The notes below the pieces were generated by a model. The model was not told the DNA's origin, searched no databases, and saw only the letters and a program-made list of their open reading frames with translations. This document shows positions 31,901 through 45,214 of a DNA stretch of 64,000 nucleotides, piece after piece. The stretch comes from Amaurobius ferox (taxonomy: Eukaryota > Arthropoda > Arachnida > Araneae > Amaurobiidae), in the NCBI GenBank assembly GCA_951213105.1, contig OX578145.1, forward strand, positions 7,491,191-7,555,190, in the 5' to 3' direction. Each line of letters begins with the position of its first letter. Position 1 is the stretch's first letter. The position numbers were made by a program, and so were the translations under genes.

Positions 31901-32447
31901 ACTTCAGTAAGTCTTTTTCGCTCGGCGTATTGGTAAAATTGAGGGAAGATGGCGATATTTACCCGTACCTTATTAAAGTGTACAGACCGCACTTCGGATG
32001 TCAATTGTCACAGCAGAGCGAGGTTTATTTACTTTGCGAGGACTTAAAACTTGGTTGAGATCTCAAATGGCCGAAGACCGGTTGACAGGACTCGCATTGA
32101 TGAATGATCATCCCCATATTTGAGTTGATGTAGAGGCCGTAATAAATTAATTTGCCACTAAGGAAATTAAGTTTATTTTATAAATACTCATGGCTGAGAT
32201 ATGAAAAAATAAAGATATTAAAAGTTGTATGAGATATAAAATAATAGAAATAAAATTATATTAAGATGTGAAAAATGATGATTAAAATATATATCTATGA
32301 ATGTGTTTGGGTTTTTCTTTGATTTCTCAATGTTTTGCGAGTTCATTCAATGGCATTCCAAATCACGACCACAAATTTAATAAAATAAGTGTGAATTAGC
32401 TTTCTAGCAATGCGCCCCACCCGACAAAAATTTCTGAATCCGCCCCT
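28998..32447 (+). mobile_element. hAT transposon relic
   Basis: The left end reads GAGGACGGATCCAGGGG and the right end, on the other strand, CAGGGGCGGATTCAG, the inverted-repeat type of many hAT elements. The right part holds recognisable transposase remains (31,465-32,160). No matching 8-bp duplication is visible: the left flank is copy C, whereas the right flank resembles the same element family in the opposite orientation, so a rearrangement has occurred. Between about 29,100 and 31,450 no conserved protein was recognised. Confidence 0.7.
31465..32160 (+). pseudogene. hAT transposase C-terminal remains (P52rIPK/ZMYM-like)
   Basis: Three pieces match this transposase class. MLREKHTYPKKFY is near 31,510. 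TIPRLVGRQQHQV (about 31,595-31,635) corresponds to the family's PRxxGRQ..R motif. The C-terminal dimerisation segment LKTWLRSQMAEDRLTGLAL, then MNDHPHI and a stop followed by VDVEAVIN (about 32,043-32,152), is the classic hAT ending. Frames shift between pieces and stops occur, so it is inactive. The catalytic triad could not be located. Confidence 0.75.
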
Positions 32448-33610
32448 GGTCCTACTTGGCGATAAATTTGGCGATTTTTTAAAATGTCGCTAAATTGACG
32501 AAAATGTCGCCAAACCTTCTATGGAGATAGCTTTATTCAGACTATATTTTTTCCTCCAATTTATTTGAAGCAAATGATATCATGTCATTTAGCAATGGAT
32601 GTAAATCTAATGTGTTTATGCGGCAGACGATTTTTATTAAATCTTTTCCGATTTGAATAATAAAGATATGTATATAAAATAAATTTCATTGGCGTTGCAT
32701 TTTTGACTGGATAATATCAATTTCTTCAGGTTTAAATATTCTTATTGATATTTTCGGGGTTTATTGATTCAGGGATTATTGATATTTTCAAGTTATTATG
32801 CCATTGTTTTATTATATCAAAAATTGTTGAAACTCATTGTATGTTGTACGATTAATCTTCTACAAATGCACAGGTATATTTTCTAATCTATTAAAATATA
32901 AGTTGTACAGGCATATTGGCATATGATTTGATATATATTGCCATATATTTTGATATATATTGGCATATATTTTGATATATATTGGAATCAATTACTGCCT
33001 TCTTGTATAAGGATTACAGCGATTATGGATATTTTCAATTTAATATGTCATCTGTTTTATTTTGACAAAGATTTTTGAGACTCATATTGTAATACGTGTA
33101 ATCTTCTACTAACACACTGGTATATTTTCTAATCTGCGACAATATAAGTAGTACCCATATAATTTTAGCGCTTTCATTTTGGCATATATTGGAATGAATT
33201 ACGGCCTTCAGGTTTAAATATTACGGGTTTATTCATATTTTTAATTTATATATGTAATCTACTTATACAGGTTATATCTTCTAATATTCTCGTATATAAG
33301 TAATACGGGTCCCATACAATTTTAACGCTTTTATGTTGCATATATTGATTCAATTTCATATTTTTTTTTTTTTTTTTTTGTAAATTTGCTTACAAAAGGG
33401 ACCAGGATGTTTTATTTTTCAGATCTGCCCGTGAAGATAATTTTGCATAGGGAGAACAAATATTCTTAAACTTCTTTTTAGGAGCAATAAATTTAATATT
33501 TTAACAGAATATTTTCATTAACAACGTCATTTAGTATACTATAGGAATTTGCACGTGATTGTGAATTTTAAGTTTCTTTATATACTCCGTACGAAGAACG
33601 GGTATTCTGC
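32448..33610. other. Non-coding AT-rich sequence
   Basis: No gene seen. 32,450-32,520 (TTGGCGATAAATTTGGCGA and GTCGCTAAATTGACG) resembles the middle of the hairpin-ended family. GGCATATATTTTGATATATATTGG-type blocks repeat near 32,930-33,000. A CGGGTATTCTGCTAG-T end at about 33,596-33,612 looks like another Helitron-like 3' end. A T run lies at 33,360. Confidence 0.5.
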
Positions 33611-33615
33611 TAGTT

Positions 33616-36600
33616 AAAAAGAAGCTTTGCGCTTTTTAACACTTTACAACAAAGTTGAAAAGTGTTTATGACTTTGTTCATTCATTCATTCTGTCTGTCT
33701 GTCCGTTAGCACGATAACTGCCGTAAAAATGACTTAATCAAAATGAAATTTTAGTATGTTGTGACGGTCTGTAGGACCTATGGGAATATAAATGAATAAT
33801 ATCACCCAATTAGTTTTGGATTGAGCCCGGGTTGAAAAAATGAAATACATTGAGCCCTATGGGACCTAATTTTTCAACCATTTTTTAAGCGGATTTAAAA
33901 TTCACAAATTGCTTCGAAAATTTTAGGTAATAAAAATTATTCCATAAAATATATATAAAAAAAAATTCAGCGAAATATATTCAGTAGTTTTTTAAATAAA
34001 AATTAAAATAATAATTGCACCTCTTATATGAAGCGATCACGTGACCATGATATGAAAAGATCACATGACCCACTTCAAAATGATATATGACATCCATCTT
34101 GTCTCAAAATCGTGATTTTTTAAGTTCTTTTTAATGCATATTGAGTGTTGTATCCGTCCTAAAACCACTTAATTTTTGCTTAAATTCTGTGCATCTACAT
34201 ATTGAAACAACGCAATTACAACATATTTGAGTTTAAATGATCATCCAAATTTGATTATTTCTACCACAAGCCTATTTTTTACTTATGTAAAATGTAAACA
34301 GCAAATTATGTAGAATGAGTTGTATTAGAATTGCTGTATTTCTTTAACACAAAATTATTTAGCCCATGGAGTCTGCATAGCTGATATAAATGAAATATTC
34401 ATTGATTTTAGAAAGAGAAGGACGATTTTTTTCGATGAAGTTTTAAGCATAGAGTTTAATTACCTGTAGCTCCATGGTCTTAATTTTTAAATAAAATAAA
34501 TTATTATAGTATTGTGATGAATGAAATGAATGGGAAAATGTTATGAATGAAATGCTGTTTTTATAGAGAGATCCAGGCGTGTTATTTTTTCTATGACGTC
34601 ATTTGAATAAATTTCAGTTGTTTTCGATGAAGTTTTCAAATATAATAAATTATCGTAGTATTATGATAGTTTTAAAAATATTACCGAGAAATGTATCGCA
34701 TTTTAGAGATGTTTAAACCAGGCAATTTATATTTCAATGCCGTCATTTGAATGAAGTTCATTTTTTTCGATGAAGGTTTAAGTTTTCAAATATAATAAAT
34801 TAATGTAGTATTGTGATGAGTTTTAAAATATTACGGAGGAATGTATTGCATTTTAGACTTGTTTAAATAAAATTGCATTGAAGTTGGAAAGTGTTTCATA
34901 ATGAATGCTTTAAGCATGATTGATCTTTCTTGTTATTTATTTCTATAATTCTAAAAACTATTTTTGAATTACACTCAGTAAGTTATTCACTGTCTTCTCA
35001 TTTACTTTATCATGTCGAAGTCTACACGTCTTATATTTTAAAGCAGTTCGCTAAAAATGGACAGGTTTCGTTGGCTTATCATTCTAGTCTCAGATATTGC
35101 TTGTATTTTAGCTAAATCCTCCGGCATTTTACTAAGCACCTATTAAAGTAAAGCTAATAATAATTTTAAAATGCAGAAAATATTTTAACATAGTTTAAAC
35201 AGCTCAGTTGCTACTGTCATCGTTAGAGATGCTTAAAAATATATCTAACAATACAGTTCTAAATAAAATTTACCATAACTAGTTTTATTATTAACACTTT
35301 ACAACATAGTTGGAAAGTGTTTGACTTTGTTCATTCTGTCTGTCTGTCTGTCCGTTAGCACGATAACTGCCGTAAAAATGACTTTATCAAAATGAAATTT
35401 TAGTATGTTTTTCAGACGGTCTGTGGGACCTATGGGAATATAAATAATATCACCCAATTAGTTTTTTATTGAACCCGGGTTGAAAAAATGAAATACATTC
35501 AACCCTATGGGACCTAATTTTTCAAACATTTTTTAAGCAAATTTAAAATTCACAAAATGCTTCGAAATTTTTAGGAAATATTCACATTATCCCATAAAAT
35601 ATATAAGAAAAATTTCAGTAAAATATGGTAAGTAGTTTTTTAATTAAAAATTATTTAATATAGGGAAAAAAACAAATGCAATTAAATTCTGACATTTGGG
35701 ATATCCTCCAGAAAGAAAAAAGAGATATCTTATATAATAAATATCTTTCCAAGTGTTTAATCATTTTGTATATGAGAGAGGCTTCCATTTTAAAATAAAT
35801 TTGGTAGATAACAATTTTTCAAAATTTTTTTTTATTTTTATATAACTCTTCATGATATACTTATTCGATGGCATTTTTAATGCACTTTGCTACGTCCTAG
35901 AGAGTTAAAATTTGGTACACAGCTTAACTGCACATGTCTTTCCCTGCAGACTCGTATTCACGTTCTCTTTATTTCTTCAATAATAATTTGAGTTTATCTG
36001 CACAAAATAACAGCCATAAGTATTTTAAATGACATTGAATTTGCACCGTTAAACTTAAATTTGGTTCTCATTTGATAGCTGGACTTATTGTCAAAGGTGG
36101 CGTAGCGAAAAAATTAAAATATCTCAAGAGCGGCTAGTCCTAGAGTAATGGGGTTAGTCTTATTCTTTTTGTTGTCAAAAATCACCTATAAAATAGGAAT
36201 TTAATTGGTATAATTGAGCACACGTAGTCCTTTATTTTTATATTTAACGATTTTTGCGGGCCATTTCGCAAAAATAGCCCGTTCCTTTTTCCCGAATCGT
36301 ACTTGAGTAACCTACAAATGATTTATGTACCAAATTTTGTTAAATTTGTATATAAACCACTTGTAGGTCATTGAAATATTATACACCAAATTTTGTTAAA
36401 TTTGTTCCATTAGTTTTTAGCTAGAGTGGATAAAGACAATTTCTGCCGGCCATTTCGCAAAGAAAGCAGATTCTTTTATTGCGAATCGTACTATAATCTA
36501 ATGAACATCAGGATTTCCCACAAAAAACCATACTTACCAAATTTTATGAAATTAGGTTCATTAGTTTTTCAATTAGAGTGGATGTAATATCCTCACAGAC

Positions 36601-38180
36601 ACACAGAAACATACACAGATACACTCTTACACACACAGACGTCTTCCTAAAAATAGTTTTTTCGTGTTCTAGAAGTCCCAAAACGTGTAGATCCTTCGAA
36701 AATTCGAGTTCCTATCTTCGGCACGATTCCAATACTTTGAATACACAGACACACACATACATATATTATCTGCGTATCTGTGTATTATCTGTGTATCTAA
36801 ATTCCGTGCCTATGCAATTACAATAGTTATGATTTTAAATGATCCCTAAAATTTTATTATTTCTTTAACGAAGCCTAATTTTAACTTATGCAGAATGCAA
36901 ATATCTGAAGCGATTGTAAGGTGAGTTACATAAGCATTGCTGAATTTTTTTCACACAAAATTATTTAGCTCTGGAGTCTGGAATACAAGTTATATGAATG
37001 AAATATTCATTGATTTTGTATAGAGAATCAGATGATTTATTTTTCGATACAGTTTTAAATATTTAAGTATAATAAATTACTGTAGTACTGTGATAATGTA
37101 AAAGATATCACCACTGAAGGTATCACATTTTAAAAAATTTTAAATGAAATTGCATTTCAGTTGGAAAGTGTTTCATAATCAATGCTTATGCATGATTGAT
37201 CTTTCTTGTTAACACTTTACAACATAGTTAAAAGTGTTTATGACTTTGTTCATTCTGTCTGTCTGTCCGTTAGCACGATAACTACCGTAAAAATGGCTTT
37301 ATGAAAATGAAATTTTAGTATGTTTTTCAGACGGTCTGTGGGACTTATGGGAATATAAATGAATAATATCACCCAATTAGTTTTGGATTGAGAACCCGAG
37401 TTGAAAAAACGAAATACATTGAACCCTATGGGACCTAATTTTTCAAACATTTTTTAAGCGAATTTAAAATTCATATATTGCTTCGAAAATTTTAGGAAAT
37501 ATTCAAATTATCCCATAAAATATATAAAAAAAATTTAATAAAATATGTTAGATAGTTTTTTAAATAAAAATTATTTAATATAGGGAGGAAAACAGATTCA
37601 ATTAAATTCCGACTCTGGTTATATCCCCCAGAAAGAAAAAAGAGATATATTATATAATAAATATCTTTCCAAGAGTTTAATCATTTTACATGTGAGAAAG
37701 GTAACACATTTTTAAATAAATATGGTAGATAACAATTTTTCAAATTTTTAAATAAAATAAATTATTATGGTATTGTGATGAATGAAACGATTCAAAAAAT
37801 ATGTATGAATGAAATGCTGCTTTTATATAGAGCCGATTTATATTTCGATGACGTTATTTGAATCAAGTTCATTTATTTTTGATGAAGTTTTCAAATATAA
37901 TAAATTATTGTAGTGTTATGATAATTTAAAAAATATTACCGAGGAATGTATCGCATTTTAGAGATGTTTAAACCAGGCAATTTATATTTCAAAGCCGTCA
38001 TTTGAATGAAGTTCATTTTCTTCGATGAAGTTTTCAAATATAATAAATTAATGTAGCATTGTGATAATTTTAAAAATATTACTGAGGAATGTATCGCATT
38101 TTAGGGATGTTTGTATGAAATTGCATTGAAGTTGGAAAGTATTTCACAATCAATGCTTTATGCATGATTGATCTTTCTTG
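33616..38180 (+). repeat. Three copies of the AACACTTTACAAC dispersed repeat
   Basis: Copies start with the AACACTTTACAAC/GTTGAAAAGTGTT hairpin at about 33,637, 35,293 and 37,207. The family's 3' end is AATGCTTTATGCATGATTGATCTTTCTTG, seen at 34,903-34,932, 37,180-37,207 and 38,150-38,180; at 37,207 one copy ends exactly where the next begins. Regions 35,650-35,770 and 37,560-37,680 share a further block (ATTTAATATAGGG...AGAGATAT). No coding capacity. Confidence 0.75.
35931..36738. mobile_element. Hairpin-ended element copy D (decayed)
   Basis: Contains CACATGTCTTTCCCTGCAG at one end and CACGATTCCAATACTTT at the other, with the internal GCGGGCCATTTCGCAAAAA block. Its hairpins are eroded. An ACAC-rich run lies at 36,598-36,640. 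Confidence 0.6.
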
Positions 38181-39524
38181 TTTATATTATGCTTTTATAT
38201 AGGAATAATAAAATCTAATCTATCATTTCACTCGGTAGAGATTTCAATATACTATATGATGCACCTTTAAATTAAGATAATTGCTGCAGTATTTAATTCA
38301 TTTCTGATGACAGCTACGGAATACGGACCTGTCTTTGGGACCAGTGACGTCAGTCGTGAAGGGAGGGGAGAATTCCAGCTGTTCGCGTGCAATCTTGACC
38401 ATGTTTCTAACATGTAGAAGATTGGCCCGCGCTCATATACTAACTCGTTGGGGCCACCCGCCAGTTCATGAGCTTGACCTCGAACTTCTCGTCTGTGTGC
38501 GGAAGTCTGGGCTCCCCTTTTGTTTGGGTTTCAGCTCCTTACCGTATCCGAAGAACTTGATAAGTCAGTGACCTCCTGCGGCTGTGCACGTGGCTTTTGG
38601 CTCACTTTCAAGGCACCACGTTGGCTTGAAAAATCTTTCGATTGATACCTTCGAGAAGCAATCTAGCTCTGTATTCTAGCTCTTTGATTGTGATTCCAGC
38701 TTTTTGATGGATACCAAGTTTGAGGAATAACCTCCCACTCCCAGGGGGCTAATGACGTCATGAACACAAAAATCGGATCGCGGCTATTTTTCATTTCAAT
38801 GATTGAAACTGTTAAATTTTGGGATCATTGATTAAAAAAAAAAAAAAAACCTTTATGTATGATTGTTAAATTTTATCTTGCTGCTATGTTAAGAAAATAT
38901 AAAATTTCGAATCATTTTCGAAGTTTCAGCGCGAATTTATAAAAAAAGCCATTTTATCCAGTTCTAGCTTTTTCATTAGTAAAGCCGGATATAAAGTTTC
39001 TCGAAAATCCATTAATATTTAGGGCAGAAATCGTGAACACAAGAAATGGACCACACTTTAAAAATAAAAGGTCAAAATGTGTTCAGGAGATCCCAAAACA
39101 CATATTTACATCGAAGTATCGAATTTTTGTGAAAGCAATACTTTATGCTATATTCTACAGTATGAGATAGTAAAACTACTGCTTGTCATTAAATGGACGA
39201 ATATCGTGTGAAAGAGACAATTTTCCGGAAGATGAGTTATTTATTACTATTAAAGCAAAAGAACTTAACAAAAAATTCTATATTTTTAATTTTTTGTATA
39301 AATTTAAGAGAACTTAACACGGACATATAGAATAGACATATTAAAACTTGACTCATTTTCAGGAAAAAGCATATAAAGTGTCACTTGTACCCTTCTTTTT
39401 CTTCAAAATAGAACACACACACACACGTTACTCCCCTTCCTCTCCATATAAACACAATCATTTCTTGTAAAGCTATTTGCTTAAAATTAGTGTTTGGAAG
39501 GAGTATCTATCTATCTATATATAC
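38181..39524. other. No gene recognised; includes a GC-rich patch
   Basis: 38,310-38,640 is much richer in G and C than its surroundings and includes GTGACGTCAG and a pyrimidine tract ending TTTGTTTGGGTTTCAG at 38,533, which could be a splice acceptor. No conserved protein was recognised in the following frames. The rest is AT-rich. Confidence 0.45.
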
Positions 39525-41711
39525 CAATTGCCAAGTGTCCGTCTGTCTGTCACGCTTTTTTTAGGCACTTCCTGAATAGATAGAGACTTGAAATATGGTA
39601 GACGGCTCGGTCGTACGATAAAACCCCCCCTGGAAGAATCGAATTTGTCAAAAACGCTCTGTAGAGGGGATGCTCCACACCAAAATGTTCGAAAAGTTAA
39701 TTGATAGGAAAGCATGCTTTGCGATAAGATAGAGACTTCAAATTTGGTGTATAGGTAAACCGTTCGAAAGGAAGAAAGTGTGAAATTTCAGATTTCCAAT
39801 ATTTTCTACTTAAAGGGGTGCACTCCAAAATGTTCGATTTTCCTAATAAATGAGAAACGGCTCTTTTAAAATTTGATGCAGACTTGAAATTGGGTATATG
39901 GACTAATCATTTGATGAAAATACCCAATGCGAATATAGTTTTTCAAAAATGTTCGTTTAAGGGGGGGGGGGGGGGCTCAAGAGGAAAACGTACGAAATAT
40001 GAAATGATAAAAAACATGCTTCGGGATGAGATAGGGATTTCAAATTTGGTATCCGGGTAGATAATTTGGAAGGAAGAAAGTGTACAATTTCAGTTTTCCA
40101 ATATTCTCTACTTTAGGGCTGCCGCACACCAAAATGTTCGATTTTCGGAATAAAGGAGAAACGCCCCTTTTAAAACGTGATAGAGGCTTGATATTTAGTA
40201 TATGGGCGAATCATCTGATAGAAATCACAAAAAGAATAGAGTTTTAAAAAAATGTATAGTTAAGGGGTGGGTACTCCACACAAAAACATTTGAAAGATGA
40301 AATGCTAGAAAAGCATGTTTGATGATGAGATAGAGACTTCAAATTTGGTGTACGGATAAAAAGTTGGAAAGGAAAAAGTGTGCAATTTCAGTTTTCCAAC
40401 ATTTGCTATTGTAGGGGGGTGCCGCTCACTAAAATGTTCGATTTGCCGGACAAACGAAAAACGCCTCCTTTACAATGTGATAGAGGCTTGAAATTTAGTA
40501 TATGGGCTAACCATTTGACAAAAAAAACCAAACATAAATACAGTTTGACAAAAATGTTCATTAATGGAGTTCTACACAGAAAAACGTTCGAAAAGTGAAT
40601 TGATAAAAAACCATGCTTCGGAATGAGATAGAGATATCAAATTTGGTGTAAGGGTAGATAGTTTAAAAGGAAGAAAGTGTACAATTTGATTTTACCAATA
40701 TTTTCTACTTTAGGAGGTGCCGCACACCAAAATGTTCGATTTTCGGAATAAAGGAGAAACGCCTCTTTTAAAACGTGATAGAGGCTTCATATTTCATATA
40801 TGGGCTAATCATCTGATAGAAAACCCAAGAATAATGGATATTTTCAAAAATGCTCATTAAGAGAGTGGGTACTCCACAAAAAACATTCGAAAGGTGAAAA
40901 TGTATGCTTCGCGATGAGATAGAGACTTAGTGTACGGGTAGATTGTTGCTTTGGAAGAAAGTGTGCAATTTCAGTGTTCCAACATTTACTATTGTAGGGA
41001 CTGCCGCACACTAAAATATCCGATTTGACGAACAAATGAAGAACGCCTCCTTTACAATGTGATAGCGGCTTAAAATTTGGTATATGGCCTAATCATTTAA
41101 TAAATACATTTGGTGAATAAAGTTTTTCAAAAATGTTCATTTGAGGGGATGCTACACAGAAAAACGTTCGAAAGCTGAAATGATAGTAAAAACATACTTC
41201 GCGATAGGATAAAGACTTCAAATTTGGTGTATGGGTAGATAGTTTAAAAGTAAGAAAGTGTGCAATTTCAGATTTCCAATATTTGCTATTTTAGGGGGTT
41301 CCCCATACTTAAATGCTCGATTTTTCGAATAAGTTATACACGCTTCCTTTTAAATACGATAGAGGCTTAATGTTTGATATATGGGCGAATCATCTGATAA
41401 AAAACCCAAGGTGAATAGAGTTTTTCCTGAATGTCCAATTATGGCTGTGCTCCACAGAAAGACGTTCGAATGGGGAAATGATAAAATAGCATGCTTTGGG
41501 AACAGATGGAGACTTTAATTTTGTGTATGGGTAGATAGTTCGAAAGGAAGAAGTGTGGAATTTATGTTTTCCAATATTTTCTTTGAGGGGTTCTGCACAC
41601 CAAAATAGTCGATTTGCCGATTAAATGTGAAACTCGAATCATTCAAAAATTTACATTATTCGGGGGGTTGGTTATTACGAAACCGTTGATTTTCAACTGG
41701 TATTCGGCTAG
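39525..41711 (+). mobile_element. Helitron-like element with ~295-bp tandem satellite
   Basis: It starts with ATTGCCAAGTGTCCGTCTG and ends with GTTGATTTTCAACTGG-TATTCGGCTAG then T: a 5-bp hairpin about 11 nt before a CTAG terminus, as at Helitron 3' ends. The interior has roughly seven units of ~295 bp, each with GATAGAGACTTCAAATTTGG, CACACCAAAATGTTCGAT and GATAGAGGCTTGAAATTTAG-type blocks. The same element in the opposite orientation is at 8161-10,241. No transposase gene. Confidence 0.75.
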
Positions 41712-41718
41712 TATATAC

Positions 41719-42338
41719 TAATTGCCAAGTGTTTGTCTGTCTGTCACGCCTTTTTTAGCCACTTCCCGAATAGATAGACTTACAATTTGGTACACGCGTC
41801 GATCGTTCGATAAAACCTCCTGGAAAAATCGAATTTTTCGAAAATGTTCTCTAGAGGGAGGTGCTCCACTCCAATGATAGGAAAGCATACTTTGCCATAA
41901 GATAGAGACTTCAAATTTGATGTATGGGTAGGTAAATCGTTTGAAAGAAAGGTGTGCAATTTCATATTTAAAATATTTTCCACTTAAGGGGGTGCTGCAC
42001 ACCAAAATGTTCGATTTACCGAATAAATGAGAAAGGGCTCCTTTAAAATTTGACAGAGGCTTGAAATTAGTTATATGTACTAATCATTTGATGAAAATGC
42101 CCAAGACGAATATAGTTTTTCAAAAACGTTCGTTTAAGGGAGTGCTCCAGAGAAAAACGTTCGAAAGGTGAATTGATAAAAAAAAAAAACATGTTTTGGG
42201 ATGAGAGAGATTTGAAATTTGATGTACGGGTAGATAGTTTGGAAGGAAGAAAGTGTACAATATCGGCTTTCCAATATTTTCTACTTTAGGGGGTGTCGCA
42301 CACAAAAATGTCTGATTTTCGGAATGAAGTAGAAATAC
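41719..42338 (+). mobile_element. Second Helitron-like copy, truncated by a minisatellite
   Basis: Begins with ATTGCCAAGTGTTTGTCTG seven bases after the previous element's CTAG end, contains about two satellite units and dissolves into the 26-bp minisatellite. Confidence 0.65.
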
Positions 42339-42350
42339 GAAGTAGAAATA

Positions 42351-42806
42351 TGAAGTAGTAGAGTGTTGGTGCTCTCTAGAAGAGTAGAGTGTTGGTGCTC
42401 TCTAGAAGAGTAGAGTGTTGGTGCTCTCTAGAAGAGTAGAGTGTTGGTGCTCTCTAGAAGAGTAGAGTGTTGGTGCTCTCTAGAAGAGTAGAGTGTTGGT
42501 GCTCTCTAGAAGAGTAGAGTGTTGGTGCTCTCTAGAAGAGTAGAGTGTTGGTGCTCTCTAGAAGAGTAGAGTGTTGGTGTTGTCTAGAAGAGTAGAGTGT
42601 TGGTGCTCTCTAGAAGAGTAGAGTGTTGGTGCTCTCTAGAAGAGTAGAGTGTTGGTGCTCTCTAGAAGAGTATAATGTTGGTGCTCTCTAGAAGATTAGA
42701 GTGTTGATGCTCTCTAGAAGAGTATAGTGTGGGTGATTTCCATAAAAATATAGTGTGGGTGCTTTCCATAAGAATATAGTGTGGGTGCTCTCTAGAAGAG
42801 TATAAA
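42351..42806. repeat. 26-bp minisatellite, about 17 units
   Basis: The unit is AGTAGAGTGTTGGTGCTCTC plus TAGAAG. The first dozen units are almost identical; the last four diverge (TATAGTGTGGGTGCTTTCCA). This homogeneity with a decayed edge suggests recent expansion. Confidence 0.95.
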
Positions 42807-44380
42807 ACAACGCTGGTACTCCGTAGAAGAATTTGACAGCAATCTTGTGGTTGTGGACCCCTGCATTATGTTTGAAACAGGAAAGTAAAAGTAAAGCCAC
42901 ATCATCAAAAGATTTATCTCAAATACTTTTATTCAATAATTGATTGTTTTCTTCAGGCTTTTGCTCGACAACGAAACATATAATGACTTAAAATAGTTAT
43001 TTAACTACTAGAAGAATAAGCCCATCATACGACTGGATCAAGTTGCAAAAGTTTTCTCAAGTCAAAATGCTCCTAATATCCTCATACGCATGCGAGCCAT
43101 ACACCAATATTATCCCATTTTAAGCGATTCCCTACCAAAGCACACATACTGTAACGTAACGCTCTTCTAGAGCCACTAACAATGAATTGAGTGCCTCAAG
43201 CCTTTTATTTCAAGTTTTGGATGACCGGTCGCATCATGGATTCAGCTCAAACTACTCTTACAGCCTCTCGAACGCCATGGTTTAAATATTCTCAATTTTT
43301 TAATTGGGGTAACCTCTCGATATCAACTTTTCTATTCAGCTGGATCTAGGCATTAACGCCTTCTGTCTCTTTATCTCACTTCCTTAGGCTGAACAGATAG
43401 ATACCCAACGATTGAGTCTTTTATTATTTAGTATGAGTCCCACTTAAATAGGAACTCTCTCACTACAAATATAATGGAGGGTATTGAGTAGTTAGAGTTA
43501 GCAATATATATTGAGCATTAAAAGACACTAGAACACAGATGCTCGGCCTCGTTTTAAAAGAATTTTTAATAAGATCGTTGGTTTCAAGATTTGGATTCCC
43601 GAAGCAGTATGGGAGACATCAACTGGATCGCTATGGGTCTAAATGAAGTGCGGCCTTGGGACTCCCGGCACACATGTTGATCGGGTACGCGTTTTCTCTC
43701 TGTACCGGGTGCCAAGAAAAACGGAAGGATTTGCTTGCGTAGAATGTGGGGTGATGGGGCGCTATTTCTGCTGAGAGAAATAAACTGCGAAATCGTGTTG
43801 TGCAGAAGCTATTGCGATTTTTCTTAGCAAATTTCCACGTTGAATTCGTAAGCTTTCTCATCCATGGTATCTCGCTAGAGCCTCAACGGATGCAGCGATT
43901 ACGTGGGCGGCAGGGCCGTTTTCGACCATTTAAGGGGCTCATCTCTCGTGCTTAATGTGCTTTTTTTTTTTTTTTTTACTATCAAAGTTCTATGGCTGTC
44001 ATAGAATTTACTTATTGGCCCCGGTAAAGATTAAAACTGCCCTGACGTTGGAGGCCCACTGCTACATCTCGTGTTCTTCTCTACTGTTTACAACCGTTTT
44101 CGATACATACTTGAGATGTAAGATTTGGTTTTCTTAATATGCTACGTCAATACGTAGGGTATTAAGAAAGAGTTTCCCTTAAAAAGTAACTTTCCTGGCA
44201 GCACACTAACATTTAACGCATTTTTTTAAACTACGGGGTGGGAGAGGAATGTAACTGATTTTCTAACTTATGTCTTTTAAAATGTTGCATCTTTTTTCTG
44301 TGAAAATACAAATGAATTAATTTCTACATCACTCAATAGCTAACGTGTTATGTATATAGAATTGATATTATGAAAATGTG
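42807..44380. other. No gene recognised
   Basis: Mixed-composition sequence. 43,600-43,920 is relatively GC-rich and could be an old gene fragment, but no frame resembles a known family. A T run lies near 43,960. Confidence 0.5.
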
Positions 44381-44384
44381 TTAA

Positions 44385-45214
44385 GGGGACAGTGGACGTT
44401 GAAATGAGCAAAAATCGACTAAAAATGTTTTTAATATATAACATTATTTTATACATATAACATTTGCTTACGGGTGGGACAGTATCCATCCCAAACGAAG
44501 AACCTCCCAAAAATACAGGTATTTGACATATCCTATCCCAAACAGTTTCATCCCCCTTTGCAGGCATTGGCGTCCATGGAAATCGCCGACAAAAACATTG
44601 CACCTGCTGCAGCATCGAACTTTTTGGGATAGGGTATGTCAAATATCTGTCTTTTTGGGAGGTTCTTCGTTTGGGATAGACGATGTCCCACCCGTAAGCA
44701 AAGGGTTGAATGCATTTTTTTCGAAACGGAATTTTCAAAGGCTTTACATTTTTAAAATGCTCCATGCGTTTTAATTTTTGTCTGAGATACATACAATTTA
44801 GCAAGAAGATATCTTTCATACCTTTTAATGAAACTGGGTATGCATTTTATAATTGGACTTTATTAAGATAATTAAAAGTGAATAAGAACCTAATTAAATG
44901 ATGAAAATTAAGTTTTAATGCAGAAATTTTTTTTTTAAAAATTAAATTTCTAAGGGATTTAAAAATGAATACCCTAATGTGTTTTGGAGTGATCATAATG
45001 TAAAATTAATCAAACATGTGAGCAAATAGCATGCAAGGAGCATTTTCTAATTTTCGTTAAAAAAATTAAATTAAAAAAAAAATACAAAATTATAACAAAA
45101 TTGAAAAAAATTTAATGGTATTGTATATAGTAATGTTAAGAGGAATATTTATACAAATTTTTATGTTTCTAAGTCAATAAATAAATAAAAAAAAATTCAA
45201 CGTCCACCGTCTCC
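44385..45214. mobile_element. TTAA-flanked transposon (piggyBac-like target), non-autonomous
   Basis: Both sides carry TTAA (44,381-44,384 and 45,215-45,218). The terminal inverted repeats are GGGGACAGTGGACGTTGAA on the left and, reversed, GGAGACGGTGGACGTTGAA on the right. The left part contains a second, inner palindrome (44,465-44,703). TTAA duplication is the piggyBac signature, though the GGGGAC terminus differs from the usual CCC, so the superfamily is provisional. No transposase frame. Confidence 0.75.
44465..44703. repeat. Long hairpin inside the TTAA element
   Basis: Arms of about 80 bp (TTTGCTTACGGGTGGGACAG on the left, its complement on the right) flank a loop of about 75 bp. Each arm, read toward its outer end, encodes the near-identical peptide FLGGSSFG, which is a consequence of the inverted repeat. 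Confidence 0.85.

Noticed and set aside
28998..32447. Clean hAT insertion with 8-bp duplication
   Set aside because: The 8 bases on each side (ending GCGTA, starting GTCCTACT) do not match, and the right flank is not the continuation of the left flank.
38533..38640. Possible host exon after TTTGTTTGGGTTTCAG
   Set aside because: The downstream frame is short, unlike choline kinase exon 2 (no GGLSN), and matches no family recognised.
44340..44819. 159-residue minus-strand frame with FLGGSSFG
   Set aside because: It spans the TTAA element's hairpin and extends past the element's end; the two-strand peptide similarity is due to the inverted repeat.
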